A stretch of DNA of 64,000 nt from Chloroflexota bacterium (GTDB lineage Bacteria; Chloroflexota; Limnocylindria; QHBO01), in NCBI GenBank assembly GCA_025699005.1, contig JAILWI010000003.1, forward strand, positions 186,001-250,000. Direction: 5' to 3'. Below are positions 31,355 through 39,266 of this stretch, in pieces (position 1 is the stretch's first letter; each line of letters opens with the position of its first letter). Under the pieces are notes generated by a model. The model did not search any database. It saw only the letters and a list, made by a program, of their open reading frames with translations, and was not told the DNA's origin. The translations under genes and the position numbers were made by a program.

Positions 31355-31964
31355 CGATCAGCACCTGGGTGATCGGCACGGTGAGGCTCAGGATCGCGCG
31401 GAGCGGGCTGCCGGGAACGAAGATGAGCAGCAGGAGCACGATCACGCCGTACGGGGCCAGCCGCTGGAACGCGATCGCCTGGCGGACCGGCAGGTAGGCG
31501 AGGGCCACGTTCGAACCGTCGAGCGGCGGGATCGGCAGCAGGTTGAAGATCGCCAGCAGGATGTTGAGCTGGACGATGAGGGCCACCAGGTTCGGGACGA
31601 AACCGCTGGCGTTCCCACCGAGGTCGATCACCCGGAAGATGACGGCGAAGGCGATCGCGACGACGACGTTGGCGAGCGGACCGGCGAACGCGACCATCGC
31701 CATCGAGCGACGGCCGCCGCGCAGGGCTCCGGGGTTGACCATCACCGGCTTCGCCCATCCGAACCCGGCCACCACGAGCATGAGCGCGCCGATGGGGTCG
31801 ATGTGGGCGATCGGGTTGAGCGTCAGCCGTCCCATGGCGCGCGGCTGCCGGTCGCCCAGCTCATCGGCGACGTAGGCGTGGCTGAACTCGTGGAACGTGA
31901 GTCCGACCAGGAGGGCCACCGCGCCGGCGATGAGCCGCTCGAGCGAGATGTCGCCGAAGGCCAT
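31347..31964 (-). CDS. Site-2 protease family protein (short M50)
   Basis: 205 aa, about five hydrophobic helices. HEFSH (H25, E26, H29) forms the zinc site in helix 1. The second ligand is in NLLPIPPLDGSNVA near residue 160, and FGWAKPVMVNP is the family loop. No CBS or PDZ domain, unlike the one at 16306. It probably cleaves within membrane proteins, substrate unknown. The start overlaps the PNP stop by one base (TGATG). Confidence 0.93.
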   Translation of the reverse strand: MAFGDISLERLIAGAVALLVGLTFHEFSHAYVADELGDRQPRAMGRLTLNPIAHIDPIGALMLVVAGFGWAKPVMVNPGALRGGRRSMAMVAFAGPLANVVVAIAFAVIFRVIDLGGNASGFVPNLVALIVQLNILLAIFNLLPIPPLDGSNVALAYLPVRQAIAFQRLAPYGVIVLLLLIFVPGSPLRAILSLTVPITQVLIGA

Positions 31965-32845
31965 CAGGCCAGCCGCGGCAGAAGGTCGCCCAGAACCGTC
32001 ACCAGCCGAGCCGCGCCGACCCGGCCCATCTCGATGACCTCTTCGTGATTCGCCCCTTCCTCCTCCTCACCGGTCGCGGTGTTCGTGATGAGGCTGAAGG
32101 CCAGGAGGCGTCGACCCGCATGGCGAGCCACGATGGCTTCATGGGCCGTGCTCATTCCGACGGCATCGGCGCCGAGCTGCCGCAGCATGCGCATCTCGGC
32201 TCGCGTCTCGTAGGCGGGACCGGACAGCATGACGTACACGCCCTGGCGCAGCTCCACGCCGGTCCGTCCCGCGGCCTCGAGCGCGGCGTCCCGCAGCGCC
32301 GGATCGTACGCATCGGTCATCGGCGGGAAGCGGGGTCCGAGCCGGTCGATGTTCGGCCCGAGCAGCGGGTTCTCCCCCGACAGGTTGATGTGGTCGGTAA
32401 TGAGCATGACGTCGCCGGCATCGAAGGCCGGATTGAGTCCTCCGGCCGCGTTCGTCAGGAGGACCGTATCGGCGCCGAGGTCCAGGACGGCCCGAAGCAG
32501 GAGCGTCGCCTCGCGGTGCGAGTAGCCCTCGTAGGCGTGCGCGCGACCTGAGAGCACGATCGCCGGCGTGCCCGCCACCCTGCCCGCCACGAGCTGACCG
32601 GCATGCCCCGCCACCTCGACGACCGGAACACCCGGAATCTCGCCGTACGGGATCACGATCCGTGGATCGGGGTCGAGCAGCTCGACGACGCCGCCGAGCC
32701 CCGAGCCAAGGACGGCGACGAAGCGCGGCACGGCAAGGTCTCCGTGCGGCGTCAGCCGGGTCCGGATCGCATCGGCGGCAGCGCCGATGCGCCGATCCAG
32801 CTCGTCGCCGTAGATCCCGTCCGAGAGCGAGCGCAGATCAGGCAA
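31964..32845 (-). CDS. punA: Purine nucleoside phosphorylase (class II, trimeric type)
   Basis: 293 aa, start at TTG 32845. Phosphate motif LGSGLGG, then SGRAHAYEGYSHREATLLLRA, LTNAAGGLNP, DHINLSG, and late YVMLSGPAYETRAEMRMLR with MSTAHEAIVARHAG. It splits (deoxy)inosine/guanosine to base and (deoxy)ribose-1-phosphate for purine salvage. No good Shine-Dalgarno sequence; the start is set by alignment of the N-terminal helix and by the preceding stop 6 bp away. Confidence 0.93.
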   Translation of the reverse strand: MPDLRSLSDGIYGDELDRRIGAAADAIRTRLTPHGDLAVPRFVAVLGSGLGGVVELLDPDPRIVIPYGEIPGVPVVEVAGHAGQLVAGRVAGTPAIVLSGRAHAYEGYSHREATLLLRAVLDLGADTVLLTNAAGGLNPAFDAGDVMLITDHINLSGENPLLGPNIDRLGPRFPPMTDAYDPALRDAALEAAGRTGVELRQGVYVMLSGPAYETRAEMRMLRQLGADAVGMSTAHEAIVARHAGRRLLAFSLITNTATGEEEEGANHEEVIEMGRVGAARLVTVLGDLLPRLA

Positions 32846-32851
32846 GACGAG

Positions 32852-33673
32852 CTACATCCGCTCCAGGAGGTCGGTCTTCTTGGCCTCGTACTCCTCGGCC
32901 GTGATCAGGCCACGGTCGCGAAGGCCGGCGAGCCGCTCCAGGGTCTCTGCCAGCTCGTCCGCCGGGTTCCGAGGCTCGGCCGCCGGTGCGGTCACGTCGG
33001 GGGCCGGCGGAGGCGGCGGTGCCGCGACCGCGACGTCCTCGTCGCCGTGGATCGCCACGCGATCCGAGCCCGCTCGCGGCGGCATCGCCTCGGCAGGCTG
33101 CATCTCCGGCGCGACGCCCTGGCGCTGGTACTTCGGACGCGCGAGGTCGGGACGCTCGAGCATCTCCTTCTGGTCGAGCATCGCCTTCTTGAACTCGATC
33201 GGGTCGGCGATCATCGGGAAGTCGGCGACGTTCGAGCCGCTGACGGCCTCCTCGGCGGCAGTGAGGATGTCGAGCGTGCCGAAGCCGAAGATGCGGCCGA
33301 ACACGCTCTGGTCGAGACGCGCGTCGTTGATCTTCTCCAGGCTCGAGTCGGACATGCTCTTGTTCAGCACGCCCTCGGCGCGGATGACGCGGCGGGTCGT
33401 GATGAGCCACTCCTGGTTGCGCCAGTCCCAGAAGACGAACCCGACCCAGGCTGCGGCGCCGATGAGGATCGCCAGCACGATCACGGTGAGCACGCCGTCC
33501 GCCGTCTCGTTGTCGAGCACCGCCTCGTTCGTCCCGATCCAGAGCATGAGCGCGAGCGCCACGATGGCGAGGGCGATCCAGAGCCACGTCCGTGCGATCA
33601 CGGCGAACCAGTGCTGCCGGCTCTCGTAGACGACCTCTTCGCCGCGGCTGAGGAGATTCCGCGCGTAACTCAT
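32852..33673 (-). CDS. PH-domain membrane protein with C-terminal SHOCT domain
   Basis: 273 aa. Two membrane helices at the N-terminus (WFAVIARTWLWIALAIVALALML and VLTVIVLAILIGAAAWVGFVFW) come before a bacterial PH-like domain (WLITTRRVIRAEGVLNKSMSDSSLEKINDARLDQSVFGRIFGFGTL, split by position 110-155). A proline/alanine-rich linker follows (PPPPPAPD), and the last 30 residues form a SHOCT motif (LERLAGLRDRGLITAEEYEAKKTDLLERM). SHOCT is an oligomerisation helix pair. Function unknown. It lies 20 bp after the xerD-like gene. Confidence 0.88.
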   Translation of the reverse strand: MSYARNLLSRGEEVVYESRQHWFAVIARTWLWIALAIVALALMLWIGTNEAVLDNETADGVLTVIVLAILIGAAAWVGFVFWDWRNQEWLITTRRVIRAEGVLNKSMSDSSLEKINDARLDQSVFGRIFGFGTLDILTAAEEAVSGSNVADFPMIADPIEFKKAMLDQKEMLERPDLARPKYQRQGVAPEMQPAEAMPPRAGSDRVAIHGDEDVAVAAPPPPPAPDVTAPAAEPRNPADELAETLERLAGLRDRGLITAEEYEAKKTDLLERM

Positions 33674-33693
33674 CGGCTTTGGTGCGCTCCGCT

Positions 33694-34581
33694 TCAGGCT
33701 CTCGGATGGGCCCGCGAGTACACCTCGCGGACACGCTCGCCGGTCAGGTGCGTGTAGAGCTGGGTGGTGCTGATGCTAGCATGGCCGAGGAGCGCCTGGA
33801 CCACCCGCAGGTCGGCCCCACCCTCGAGCAGATGAGTCGCGAAGCTGTGCCGAAACGTGTGCGGCGTCACACGCTCGGTCACACCGGCGGCATCGGCCCA
33901 GCGCTTCACCAGGCGCCACACCGTCTCCCGCGCCAGCCGCCTCCCCCGGCTGCCCACGAACACGGCCGGTGTCGGCTTCCCCGCCGTCCACTCCGCGCGC
34001 GGCCCCGCCCGGTAGCGGTGCAGCCGCTCCCGCGCCTCCTCCCCCATCGGCACGCGGCGCTCCTTGTTGCCCTTGCCGATGACGCGCACCTGGAGCCCGG
34101 GCAGGTCGACGCGATCGGTGTCGAGCCCGACGAGCTCGCTCACGCGAAGCCCACAGCCGTAGAGCAGCTCGAGGATCGCTCGGTCGCGGATTCCCATCGG
34201 GTCTGACTCTGGTGGCGCGTCGAGAATGGCGGCGACGTCCTCGGGCGACAGGACGTCGGGCAGGTACGAGCCCGGCCGCGGCGCGTCCACGAGGGCGGGG
34301 ACATCGCGCGTCGCCAGGCCCTCGCGCAGGGCGAACCCGTAGAAGCTCCGGACCGCGGCGCTCTTGCGTGCCTGGGTGCTTCCGCGGGCGCCCGCCACCT
34401 GGAGGCGGCGCACGAAGTCCATGAGCGGCGCCGGGTCGTCGGGCCAATTCGTTCCGGCCTGCTCGGCGAACTGGGCCAGGTCCCGCCGATAGGCGCTGAT
34501 CGTGAGCGGCGACAATCCGCGCTCGACCCGCAGCTCGACGAGGAAGGACTCGATCGCCGATGCGAGCGCGGGATCAGCCAC
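33694..34581 (-). CDS. xerD: Tyrosine recombinase XerC/XerD
   Basis: 295 aa from GTG 34581. All catalytic residues are present: R146 (GCGLRVSEL), K170 (GKGNKERRVP), H241 and R244 (HTFRHSFATH), H267 (LGHASISTTQ) and Y276 (LYTH). The size and SAM-like N-terminal domain match the XerCD chromosome-dimer resolvases rather than an integrase. It overlaps recN by 8 bp and is in a repair/segregation run, with scpAB close by. XerC cannot be told from XerD; it may be the sole Xer protein. Confidence 0.92.
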   Translation of the reverse strand: MADPALASAIESFLVELRVERGLSPLTISAYRRDLAQFAEQAGTNWPDDPAPLMDFVRRLQVAGARGSTQARKSAAVRSFYGFALREGLATRDVPALVDAPRPGSYLPDVLSPEDVAAILDAPPESDPMGIRDRAILELLYGCGLRVSELVGLDTDRVDLPGLQVRVIGKGNKERRVPMGEEARERLHRYRAGPRAEWTAGKPTPAVFVGSRGRRLARETVWRLVKRWADAAGVTERVTPHTFRHSFATHLLEGGADLRVVQALLGHASISTTQLYTHLTGERVREVYSRAHPRA

Positions 34582-36247
34582 GGTCCGGTGCGCCGGCGGC
34601 CTCCCGCAGGAGGGCTTCCGCCGCGGCCCGAGCCTCCGTGCCCGTCGCGGTGCCACCGAGCATGGCCGCCAGCTCGGCCGCGCGGGCGTCGGCGTCGAGC
34701 ACGGTGGCATGCGTGGTGGTCCGTCCGTCGACCGTCTGCTTGCCCACGACGACGTGGGTGTCGGCCAGGGCCGCGACCTGCGGGAGGTGCGTCACGCACA
34801 GGATCTGGTGGAAGCGGCTCAGGTCCCGCAGCCGCTCACCGAGCGCCGCGGCGTTTCTGCCCCCGACGCCGGCGTCGACCTCGTCGAACACGAGCAGCGG
34901 CGTGTCGTCGGCGGCCGCAAGCACGACCTCGAGGGCCAGGGAGAGCCGGCTCGCCTCACCGCCGGAGGCGATCCTGGACATCGGGCGCGGGGGCTCGCCC
35001 GCGTTCGGCGCGAACGTGAACACGACGCGGTCGGCGCCGGTCGGCCCGACGTCCACCCGCTCAAGGTCGATGCCGAACGCCCCGGCGCTCAACCCGAGGG
35101 GCGGCAGCTCGTCGTTCACCTGGCGCGCCAGCCGGTCCCCCGCCTCGCGACGCGCGGACGAGAGCCCTGCGGCGGCCTCCTCCAGCTCCGCAGCCCTGGC
35201 TGATTCCTCGGCCCTGAGCCGCTCCCGGGCCTCCCCCTGTCCCTCGAGCTCGGCCAGCTCGCGCGCCGATCTGCTGCCGAACTCGATCACCGCCTCGAGC
35301 GTCTCTCCGTACTTGCGCCGCAGGTCGTAGAGGAGCGTGAGCCGCTCCTCCGCCGTGGCGCGCGTGGCCGGATCGAGATCGACACCCTCTCCCAGCGCGC
35401 CCGCGTCGCGCGCGAGCTCGGCGATCTCGGCGGACAGCCCAGCCGCCCGATCGACGAGCTCCCGGAACCGCTCGTCGTGCAGCGCCGCCGTGCCGAGGCT
35501 CCGCTCGGCGGCGGCGATCGCGTCACCGGCACCACCCTCGTCTCGCAGCGCGGCGACCGCCTCGGCCGCCGAACGAGCGATCGTCTCGGCATGCTCCGCG
35601 GCGCGCAGCGTGGCCTCGAGCTCGTCGTCCTCGCCCGGTCGCAGGTCGGCCCCCTCGATCTCGTCCGCCTGGTGCCGCAGCAGCTCGATGCGACGTGCGA
35701 GCTCGTGGGCGTCGGTGATGAGCTCGGCGGACGCCGCGACGCTGGCGCGCCAGGCGCGGTGGCGCTCGCCGACATCGGCGACGAGCGGCTCGAGCCCCCC
35801 GAAGCGATCGAGCAGCGCGAGCTGGCGCGCCGGTTCGAGGAGTCGCTGCTGATCGTGCTGGCCGTGGATCTCGCCGAGGGCCTGGCCCAGTGACGCCAGG
35901 CCGCCGACGGTCACCGCACGATCGTTGACGCGAGCCACCGAGCGGCCGTCGGCGCCGACCTCGCGGCGAACGATGACGCTTCCCTCGCCGGCCGCCACGA
36001 CCTCGTGCATCGGATCGTCGTCCGGGAGCGGCGGCGCGTCGAAGATGGCCTCGACCCTCGCGGCGGAGGTCCCGGCGCGAACCTGGTCGGTCGCGGCGCG
36101 GGCCCCGAGCACGAGCGCCACGGCATCCACGACGAGGGACTTCCCGGCGCCGGTCTCGCCGGTCAGGACGGTGAACCCGTCGCCCAGCGGGAGCCGGACC
36201 GATTCGACGACCGCCAGGTTCTCGACCGTCAGCTCGCGAAGTGCCAT
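34574..36247 (-). CDS. recN: DNA repair protein RecN
   Basis: 557 aa, full length. N-terminal Walker A GETGAGKSLVVDAV, the family's GQHDQQRLLEP, two antiparallel coiled-coil arms in the middle (about residues 160-360), signature SRIASGGEASRLSLALE and Walker B LLVFDEVDAGVGG. It is an SMC-like ATPase that tethers DNA ends in double-strand break repair. It overlaps nadK by one base (TGATG); nadK-recN is a conserved neighbourhood. Confidence 0.97.
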   Translation of the reverse strand: MALRELTVENLAVVESVRLPLGDGFTVLTGETGAGKSLVVDAVALVLGARAATDQVRAGTSAARVEAIFDAPPLPDDDPMHEVVAAGEGSVIVRREVGADGRSVARVNDRAVTVGGLASLGQALGEIHGQHDQQRLLEPARQLALLDRFGGLEPLVADVGERHRAWRASVAASAELITDAHELARRIELLRHQADEIEGADLRPGEDDELEATLRAAEHAETIARSAAEAVAALRDEGGAGDAIAAAERSLGTAALHDERFRELVDRAAGLSAEIAELARDAGALGEGVDLDPATRATAEERLTLLYDLRRKYGETLEAVIEFGSRSARELAELEGQGEARERLRAEESARAAELEEAAAGLSSARREAGDRLARQVNDELPPLGLSAGAFGIDLERVDVGPTGADRVVFTFAPNAGEPPRPMSRIASGGEASRLSLALEVVLAAADDTPLLVFDEVDAGVGGRNAAALGERLRDLSRFHQILCVTHLPQVAALADTHVVVGKQTVDGRTTTHATVLDADARAAELAAMLGGTATGTEARAAAEALLREAAGAPDRG

Positions 36248-37095
36248 CAGTACGGCAGGAGGCCTGCCTTGGTGCGCAGGAGGTCGTAGAACGGCGTCGC
36301 GCCGGCGGGCTCGAGCAGACGGAGCGGTGCCTCGAGGGCGCGGACCTCGACCCGATCACCGGGAGCCAATTCGACGTCCCACTGACCATCGATGCTGACG
36401 ATCGCCGGATCCGCAGCCTCGCGCAGGGTCAGGTTCACGACGTGGTCCTCGCCGGCCACCACGCTGTGCAGCGGTGAGAGGTAGCTGGCGACCGGGGTGA
36501 TGATCATGTTGCGGAGACGAGGGTCGAGGATCGAGCCACCGGCGCTGAAGCTGTAGGCGGTCGACCCGGTCGGAGTCGCGACGACGACGGCATCGGCGAC
36601 GTAGGTGGCCAGATGGCTGCCGGAGACCTCGACCTCGAGCCGGATCATGCGGACGCGACGGCCGCGGGCGACCACGACCTCGTTGAGGCAGGCATGACGG
36701 CCGGTGACGGTGCCGTCGGCCTGGACGATGGCCGCCTCGATCCGGAAGCGCTCCTCGATGCTGAAATCGCCCGCCGCCACCTGGTCCAGGGCTCGCTCGA
36801 GCCCGTCGGTCTCGACCTTCGCCAGAAAGCCGACCCGCCCGAGGTTGATGCCGAGCGCCGGCACGCCCGTCTCGCCGATGGCGCGAGCGCCCCGAAGGAA
36901 CGTGCCGTCACCGCCGAGCACGCACACGAGGTCGGTGCCTGCCTCGCAGCGGGACGCGATCTCATCGCCGTTCTCCGCCGGTGCATCCCACGCCTCGACG
37001 TCGTGCGCATCACACCAGGCGTGGGCACGTTCGAGGACGGTGCGCGCCTCGAGGTTGTACGGGTTGAAGACGAAGCCGATGCGTCGCAGGTCCAT
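36247..37095 (-). CDS. nadK: NAD kinase
   Basis: 282 aa from ATG 37095 (a GTG at 37098 directly precedes it). Diagnostic motifs: LGGDGTFLRGARAIG, GINLGRVGFLAKVE, ATPTGSTAYSFSAGGSILDPR and the C-terminal VSIDGQWDVEL. It makes NADP from NAD. It overlaps the CopG-like gene as TGATG. Confidence 0.96.
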   Translation of the reverse strand: MDLRRIGFVFNPYNLEARTVLERAHAWCDAHDVEAWDAPAENGDEIASRCEAGTDLVCVLGGDGTFLRGARAIGETGVPALGINLGRVGFLAKVETDGLERALDQVAAGDFSIEERFRIEAAIVQADGTVTGRHACLNEVVVARGRRVRMIRLEVEVSGSHLATYVADAVVVATPTGSTAYSFSAGGSILDPRLRNMIITPVASYLSPLHSVVAGEDHVVNLTLREAADPAIVSIDGQWDVELAPGDRVEVRALEAPLRLLEPAGATPFYDLLRTKAGLLPY

Positions 37096-37451
37096 CACCC
37101 GTCGCCGTCCCCGTCGCGCGCCTCGATGGCCCGCGCGAGCGCGTCGATCCGGAGGCCCAGGGCAGCCACCTCCCCCGCGAGATCACGCGGGCCGCCGCCC
37201 TCGCGCACGGCCGCGTACGAGCGATCGAGGCCGGCGGCGATGAGGGCCCGCATGAGGCTCGACGGCGACACGCCGCGCGCGCGGGCCGCCTCCTCGACGC
37301 GCTCGAGGAGCGCATCGGGCATCCGCAGGCTCACGATCTGACGCATCGTGTCCGGTGCCGGCTCGTGGACGGGCGGCTCGACGACCTCGATGCCCTCGAA
37401 CCCGATGCCGAGCTGCTCGACCGGCGGCGTCGCCGCGCCTCTGCGCTTCAC
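37095..37451 (-). CDS. Ribbon-helix-helix (CopG-like) protein
   Basis: 118 aa from GTG 37451 (ATG 37346 would give 83 aa). A ribbon-helix-helix domain lies in the middle: RQIVSLRMPDALLERVEEAARARGVSPSSLMRALIAAGLD, positions about 36-75. A 35-residue N-terminal piece and an acidic C-terminal helix flank it. Probably a small DNA-binding regulator. There is no toxin gene next to it, so an antitoxin role is unlikely. It is between tlyA and nadK on the same strand, 37 bp after tlyA, and may regulate this operon. Confidence 0.75.
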   Translation of the reverse strand: MKRRGAATPPVEQLGIGFEGIEVVEPPVHEPAPDTMRQIVSLRMPDALLERVEEAARARGVSPSSLMRALIAAGLDRSYAAVREGGGPRDLAGEVAALGLRIDALARAIEARDGDGDG

Positions 37452-37488
37452 GTGGTGATCGTAATACGCGCGTGCTACGACCGTGGCC

Positions 37489-38268
37489 TCAGGTTGCCTC
37501 GACCGCGGCCGCGACCCAGTCCGCCCACGAGGCATCCTCGCGCCGGCTCGTGCGAAGGTCGACGAGGAACTCGACGTTGCCGTCGCCGCCGGTGATCGGC
37601 GAGCGGATGAGGTTCCACGGGTGGAGCTCGGCCGCCGCCGCGGCCGACCGGACGCCGTCGAGGACCCGAGACCAGGTGAGCGGGTCGCGGACGACGCCCC
37701 CGCGCGGGACATCGTCCCGGCCGGCTTCGAACTGCGGTTTGACGAGTGCGACGACGACGCCGTCATCGGCGAGCAGCGCCCTGACGGCCGGCAGCACGAG
37801 CCCGAGCCCGATGAAGCTGAGGTCGAGCGTGGCGATGTCGATCGGTTCCGGAAGGTCGCGCAGCTCGCGAAGGTTCGTCCGCTCCATGCTCACGACGCGT
37901 GGGTCGTCGCGCAGTCGCTGGATGAGCTGCGCCCGACCGACGTCGACGGCGTAAACCCTTCGCGCGCCCTGAGCCAACAGCACGTCGGTGAAGCCGCCCG
38001 TGGAGGCACCCGCATCGAGCGCGGCCAGACCCGCCGGGTCGATCCCGAACGCATCGAGCGCTCGTTCCAGCTTCACGCCGGCCCGGCTGGCCCATCGCGG
38101 CTTCTCAACAAGCGTGATTTCGGCGTCGGCCGGGACCAGCTGCCCAGGCTTGAGGCGACGCTCACCGCGCACCTCCACGTCGCCGGCGTGAATGAGCGCC
38201 TGTGCCTCGGCACGCGAGCGCGCGAGGCCGCGATCGGTCAGCAGCTGGTCGAGCCGGATGCGCACCAT
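37489..38268 (-). CDS. tlyA: TlyA family rRNA 2'-O-methyltransferase
   Basis: 259 aa from ATG 38268. N-terminal S4 domain (RLDQLLTDRGLARSRAEAQALIHAGDV) and FtsJ-like methyltransferase domain with SAM motif DAGASTGGFTDVLLAQGA and AVDVG, and catalytic lysine region VALVKPQFEAGR. Relatives methylate 16S and 23S rRNA. TACCAT lies 8 nt before the ATG. It heads a tlyA-copG-nadK-recN-xerD transcript. Confidence 0.95.
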   Translation of the reverse strand: MVRIRLDQLLTDRGLARSRAEAQALIHAGDVEVRGERRLKPGQLVPADAEITLVEKPRWASRAGVKLERALDAFGIDPAGLAALDAGASTGGFTDVLLAQGARRVYAVDVGRAQLIQRLRDDPRVVSMERTNLRELRDLPEPIDIATLDLSFIGLGLVLPAVRALLADDGVVVALVKPQFEAGRDDVPRGGVVRDPLTWSRVLDGVRSAAAAAELHPWNLIRSPITGGDGNVEFLVDLRTSRREDASWADWVAAAVEAT

Positions 38269-38276
38269 GTCTCTCG

Positions 38277-38282
38277 ATGGTA
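38277..38282 (-). promoter_or_regulatory. -10 hexamer of tlyA, leaderless layout
   Basis: TACCAT on the minus strand, eight bases (CGAGAGAC) before ATG 38268. Confidence 0.55.
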
Positions 38283-38393
38283 GGCGGTCACGCGAGCCGG
38301 CCTGCCGGTCATTGCGCGGCACAGTCCCGTTGCCGCTTGCGTTTGGGCCGCCGGGTGCGACACATTGCCTCTTTCGCCGCAGGATCAGGGGCA

Positions 38394-39266
38394 TTGGGCA
38401 GGATCGAGGTTCGCAGTCTCTCCGACCCGGACGAAGTCGTCGGCTTCGACCATGGCGAGAGCCGCATCGTGCGTCTGGCCGGAACGGTGGTGAGCGAGGA
38501 GCAGCACGATCCCGGCTGGAGCTGGGAGACGCACATCAGACCCGTCGTGGGTGGCACATCCTGCCAGTTCCATCACCGCGGCTACATGCGAAGCGGCGTC
38601 CTGGTGATCCGGTCCGACGAAGGCGAAGAGGTGCGGATCGGCCCCGGCGCCGTCGTCGACATCCAGCCGGGGCACGTCGGATGGGTCGAGGGCGAAGAGC
38701 CGGTGCTGCTGATCGACTGGGGCGGGGCCATCGAGTGGGCGTCGCCTCGCACGGAGGGCGAGCGGATCCTTGCCACGATCCTGTTCACCGACATCGTCGA
38801 CTCGACGGCGACGGCGAGCCGGCTCGGTGACAGCGCGTGGCGCCGAACGCTCGAGCTCCACAACGAGACGGTGAGGATGGTGCTCCAGAACTACCGGGGT
38901 CGCGAGGTCGCAACCGCCGGCGACGGGTTTCTCGTCATCTTCGACGGAGCCGCCCGAGCCATCCGCTGCGGCGTGGCGCTCGCCCGAGCCGTCGAGGGAC
39001 TGGACCTGCGCATCCGAGTCGGCATCCACACCGGTGAGGTGGAGCTGGCCAACGACAACCTGACCGGGGTGGCGGTGCATGCGACAGCCCGGATCATGAA
39101 CGAGGCGGGCCCCGGCGAGGTCCTTGTCTCCGCCACGACGAGACTGTTGGCCGAGGGCGCGGGCCTGCAGTTCGAGCCGCGGGGCGCTCACCACCTCAAG
39201 GGTCTCGACGGCGAGCACGAGCTGTTCGCCGCAGAGGTGGTCCCGGCGAAACGGCCGATGGGCTAG
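38394..39266 (+). CDS. Cupin-class III adenylate cyclase fusion
   Basis: 290 aa, most likely starting at TTG 38394 with AGGA nine bases upstream; the frame is open further and GTG starts exist. Residues 15-115 look like a cupin (ETHIRPVVGG, CQFHHRGY, GPGAVVDIQPGHVGW; candidate ligands H60, H61, H94). Residues 122-285 are a class III cyclase with metal aspartates D133 (FTDIVDST) and D177 (AGDGFLVIF), then GIHTGEVE and GVAVHATARIM. No membrane helix, so it should be a soluble cyclase gated by a small molecule at the cupin. Its TAG overlaps the convergent dxs TAG. Confidence 0.85.
   Translation: MGRIEVRSLSDPDEVVGFDHGESRIVRLAGTVVSEEQHDPGWSWETHIRPVVGGTSCQFHHRGYMRSGVLVIRSDEGEEVRIGPGAVVDIQPGHVGWVEGEEPVLLIDWGGAIEWASPRTEGERILATILFTDIVDSTATASRLGDSAWRRTLELHNETVRMVLQNYRGREVATAGDGFLVIFDGAARAIRCGVALARAVEGLDLRIRVGIHTGEVELANDNLTGVAVHATARIMNEAGPGEVLVSATTRLLAEGAGLQFEPRGAHHLKGLDGEHELFAAEVVPAKRPMG

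Noticed and set aside
33694-34581. Tyrosine recombinase as integrase of a mobile element
   Set aside because: Length and housekeeping context (recN, nadK, scpAB) fit XerC/D; no attachment repeats or tRNA at the edge.
37095-37451. CopG-like protein as an antitoxin
   Set aside because: No small toxin-like gene next to it; the neighbours are nadK and tlyA.
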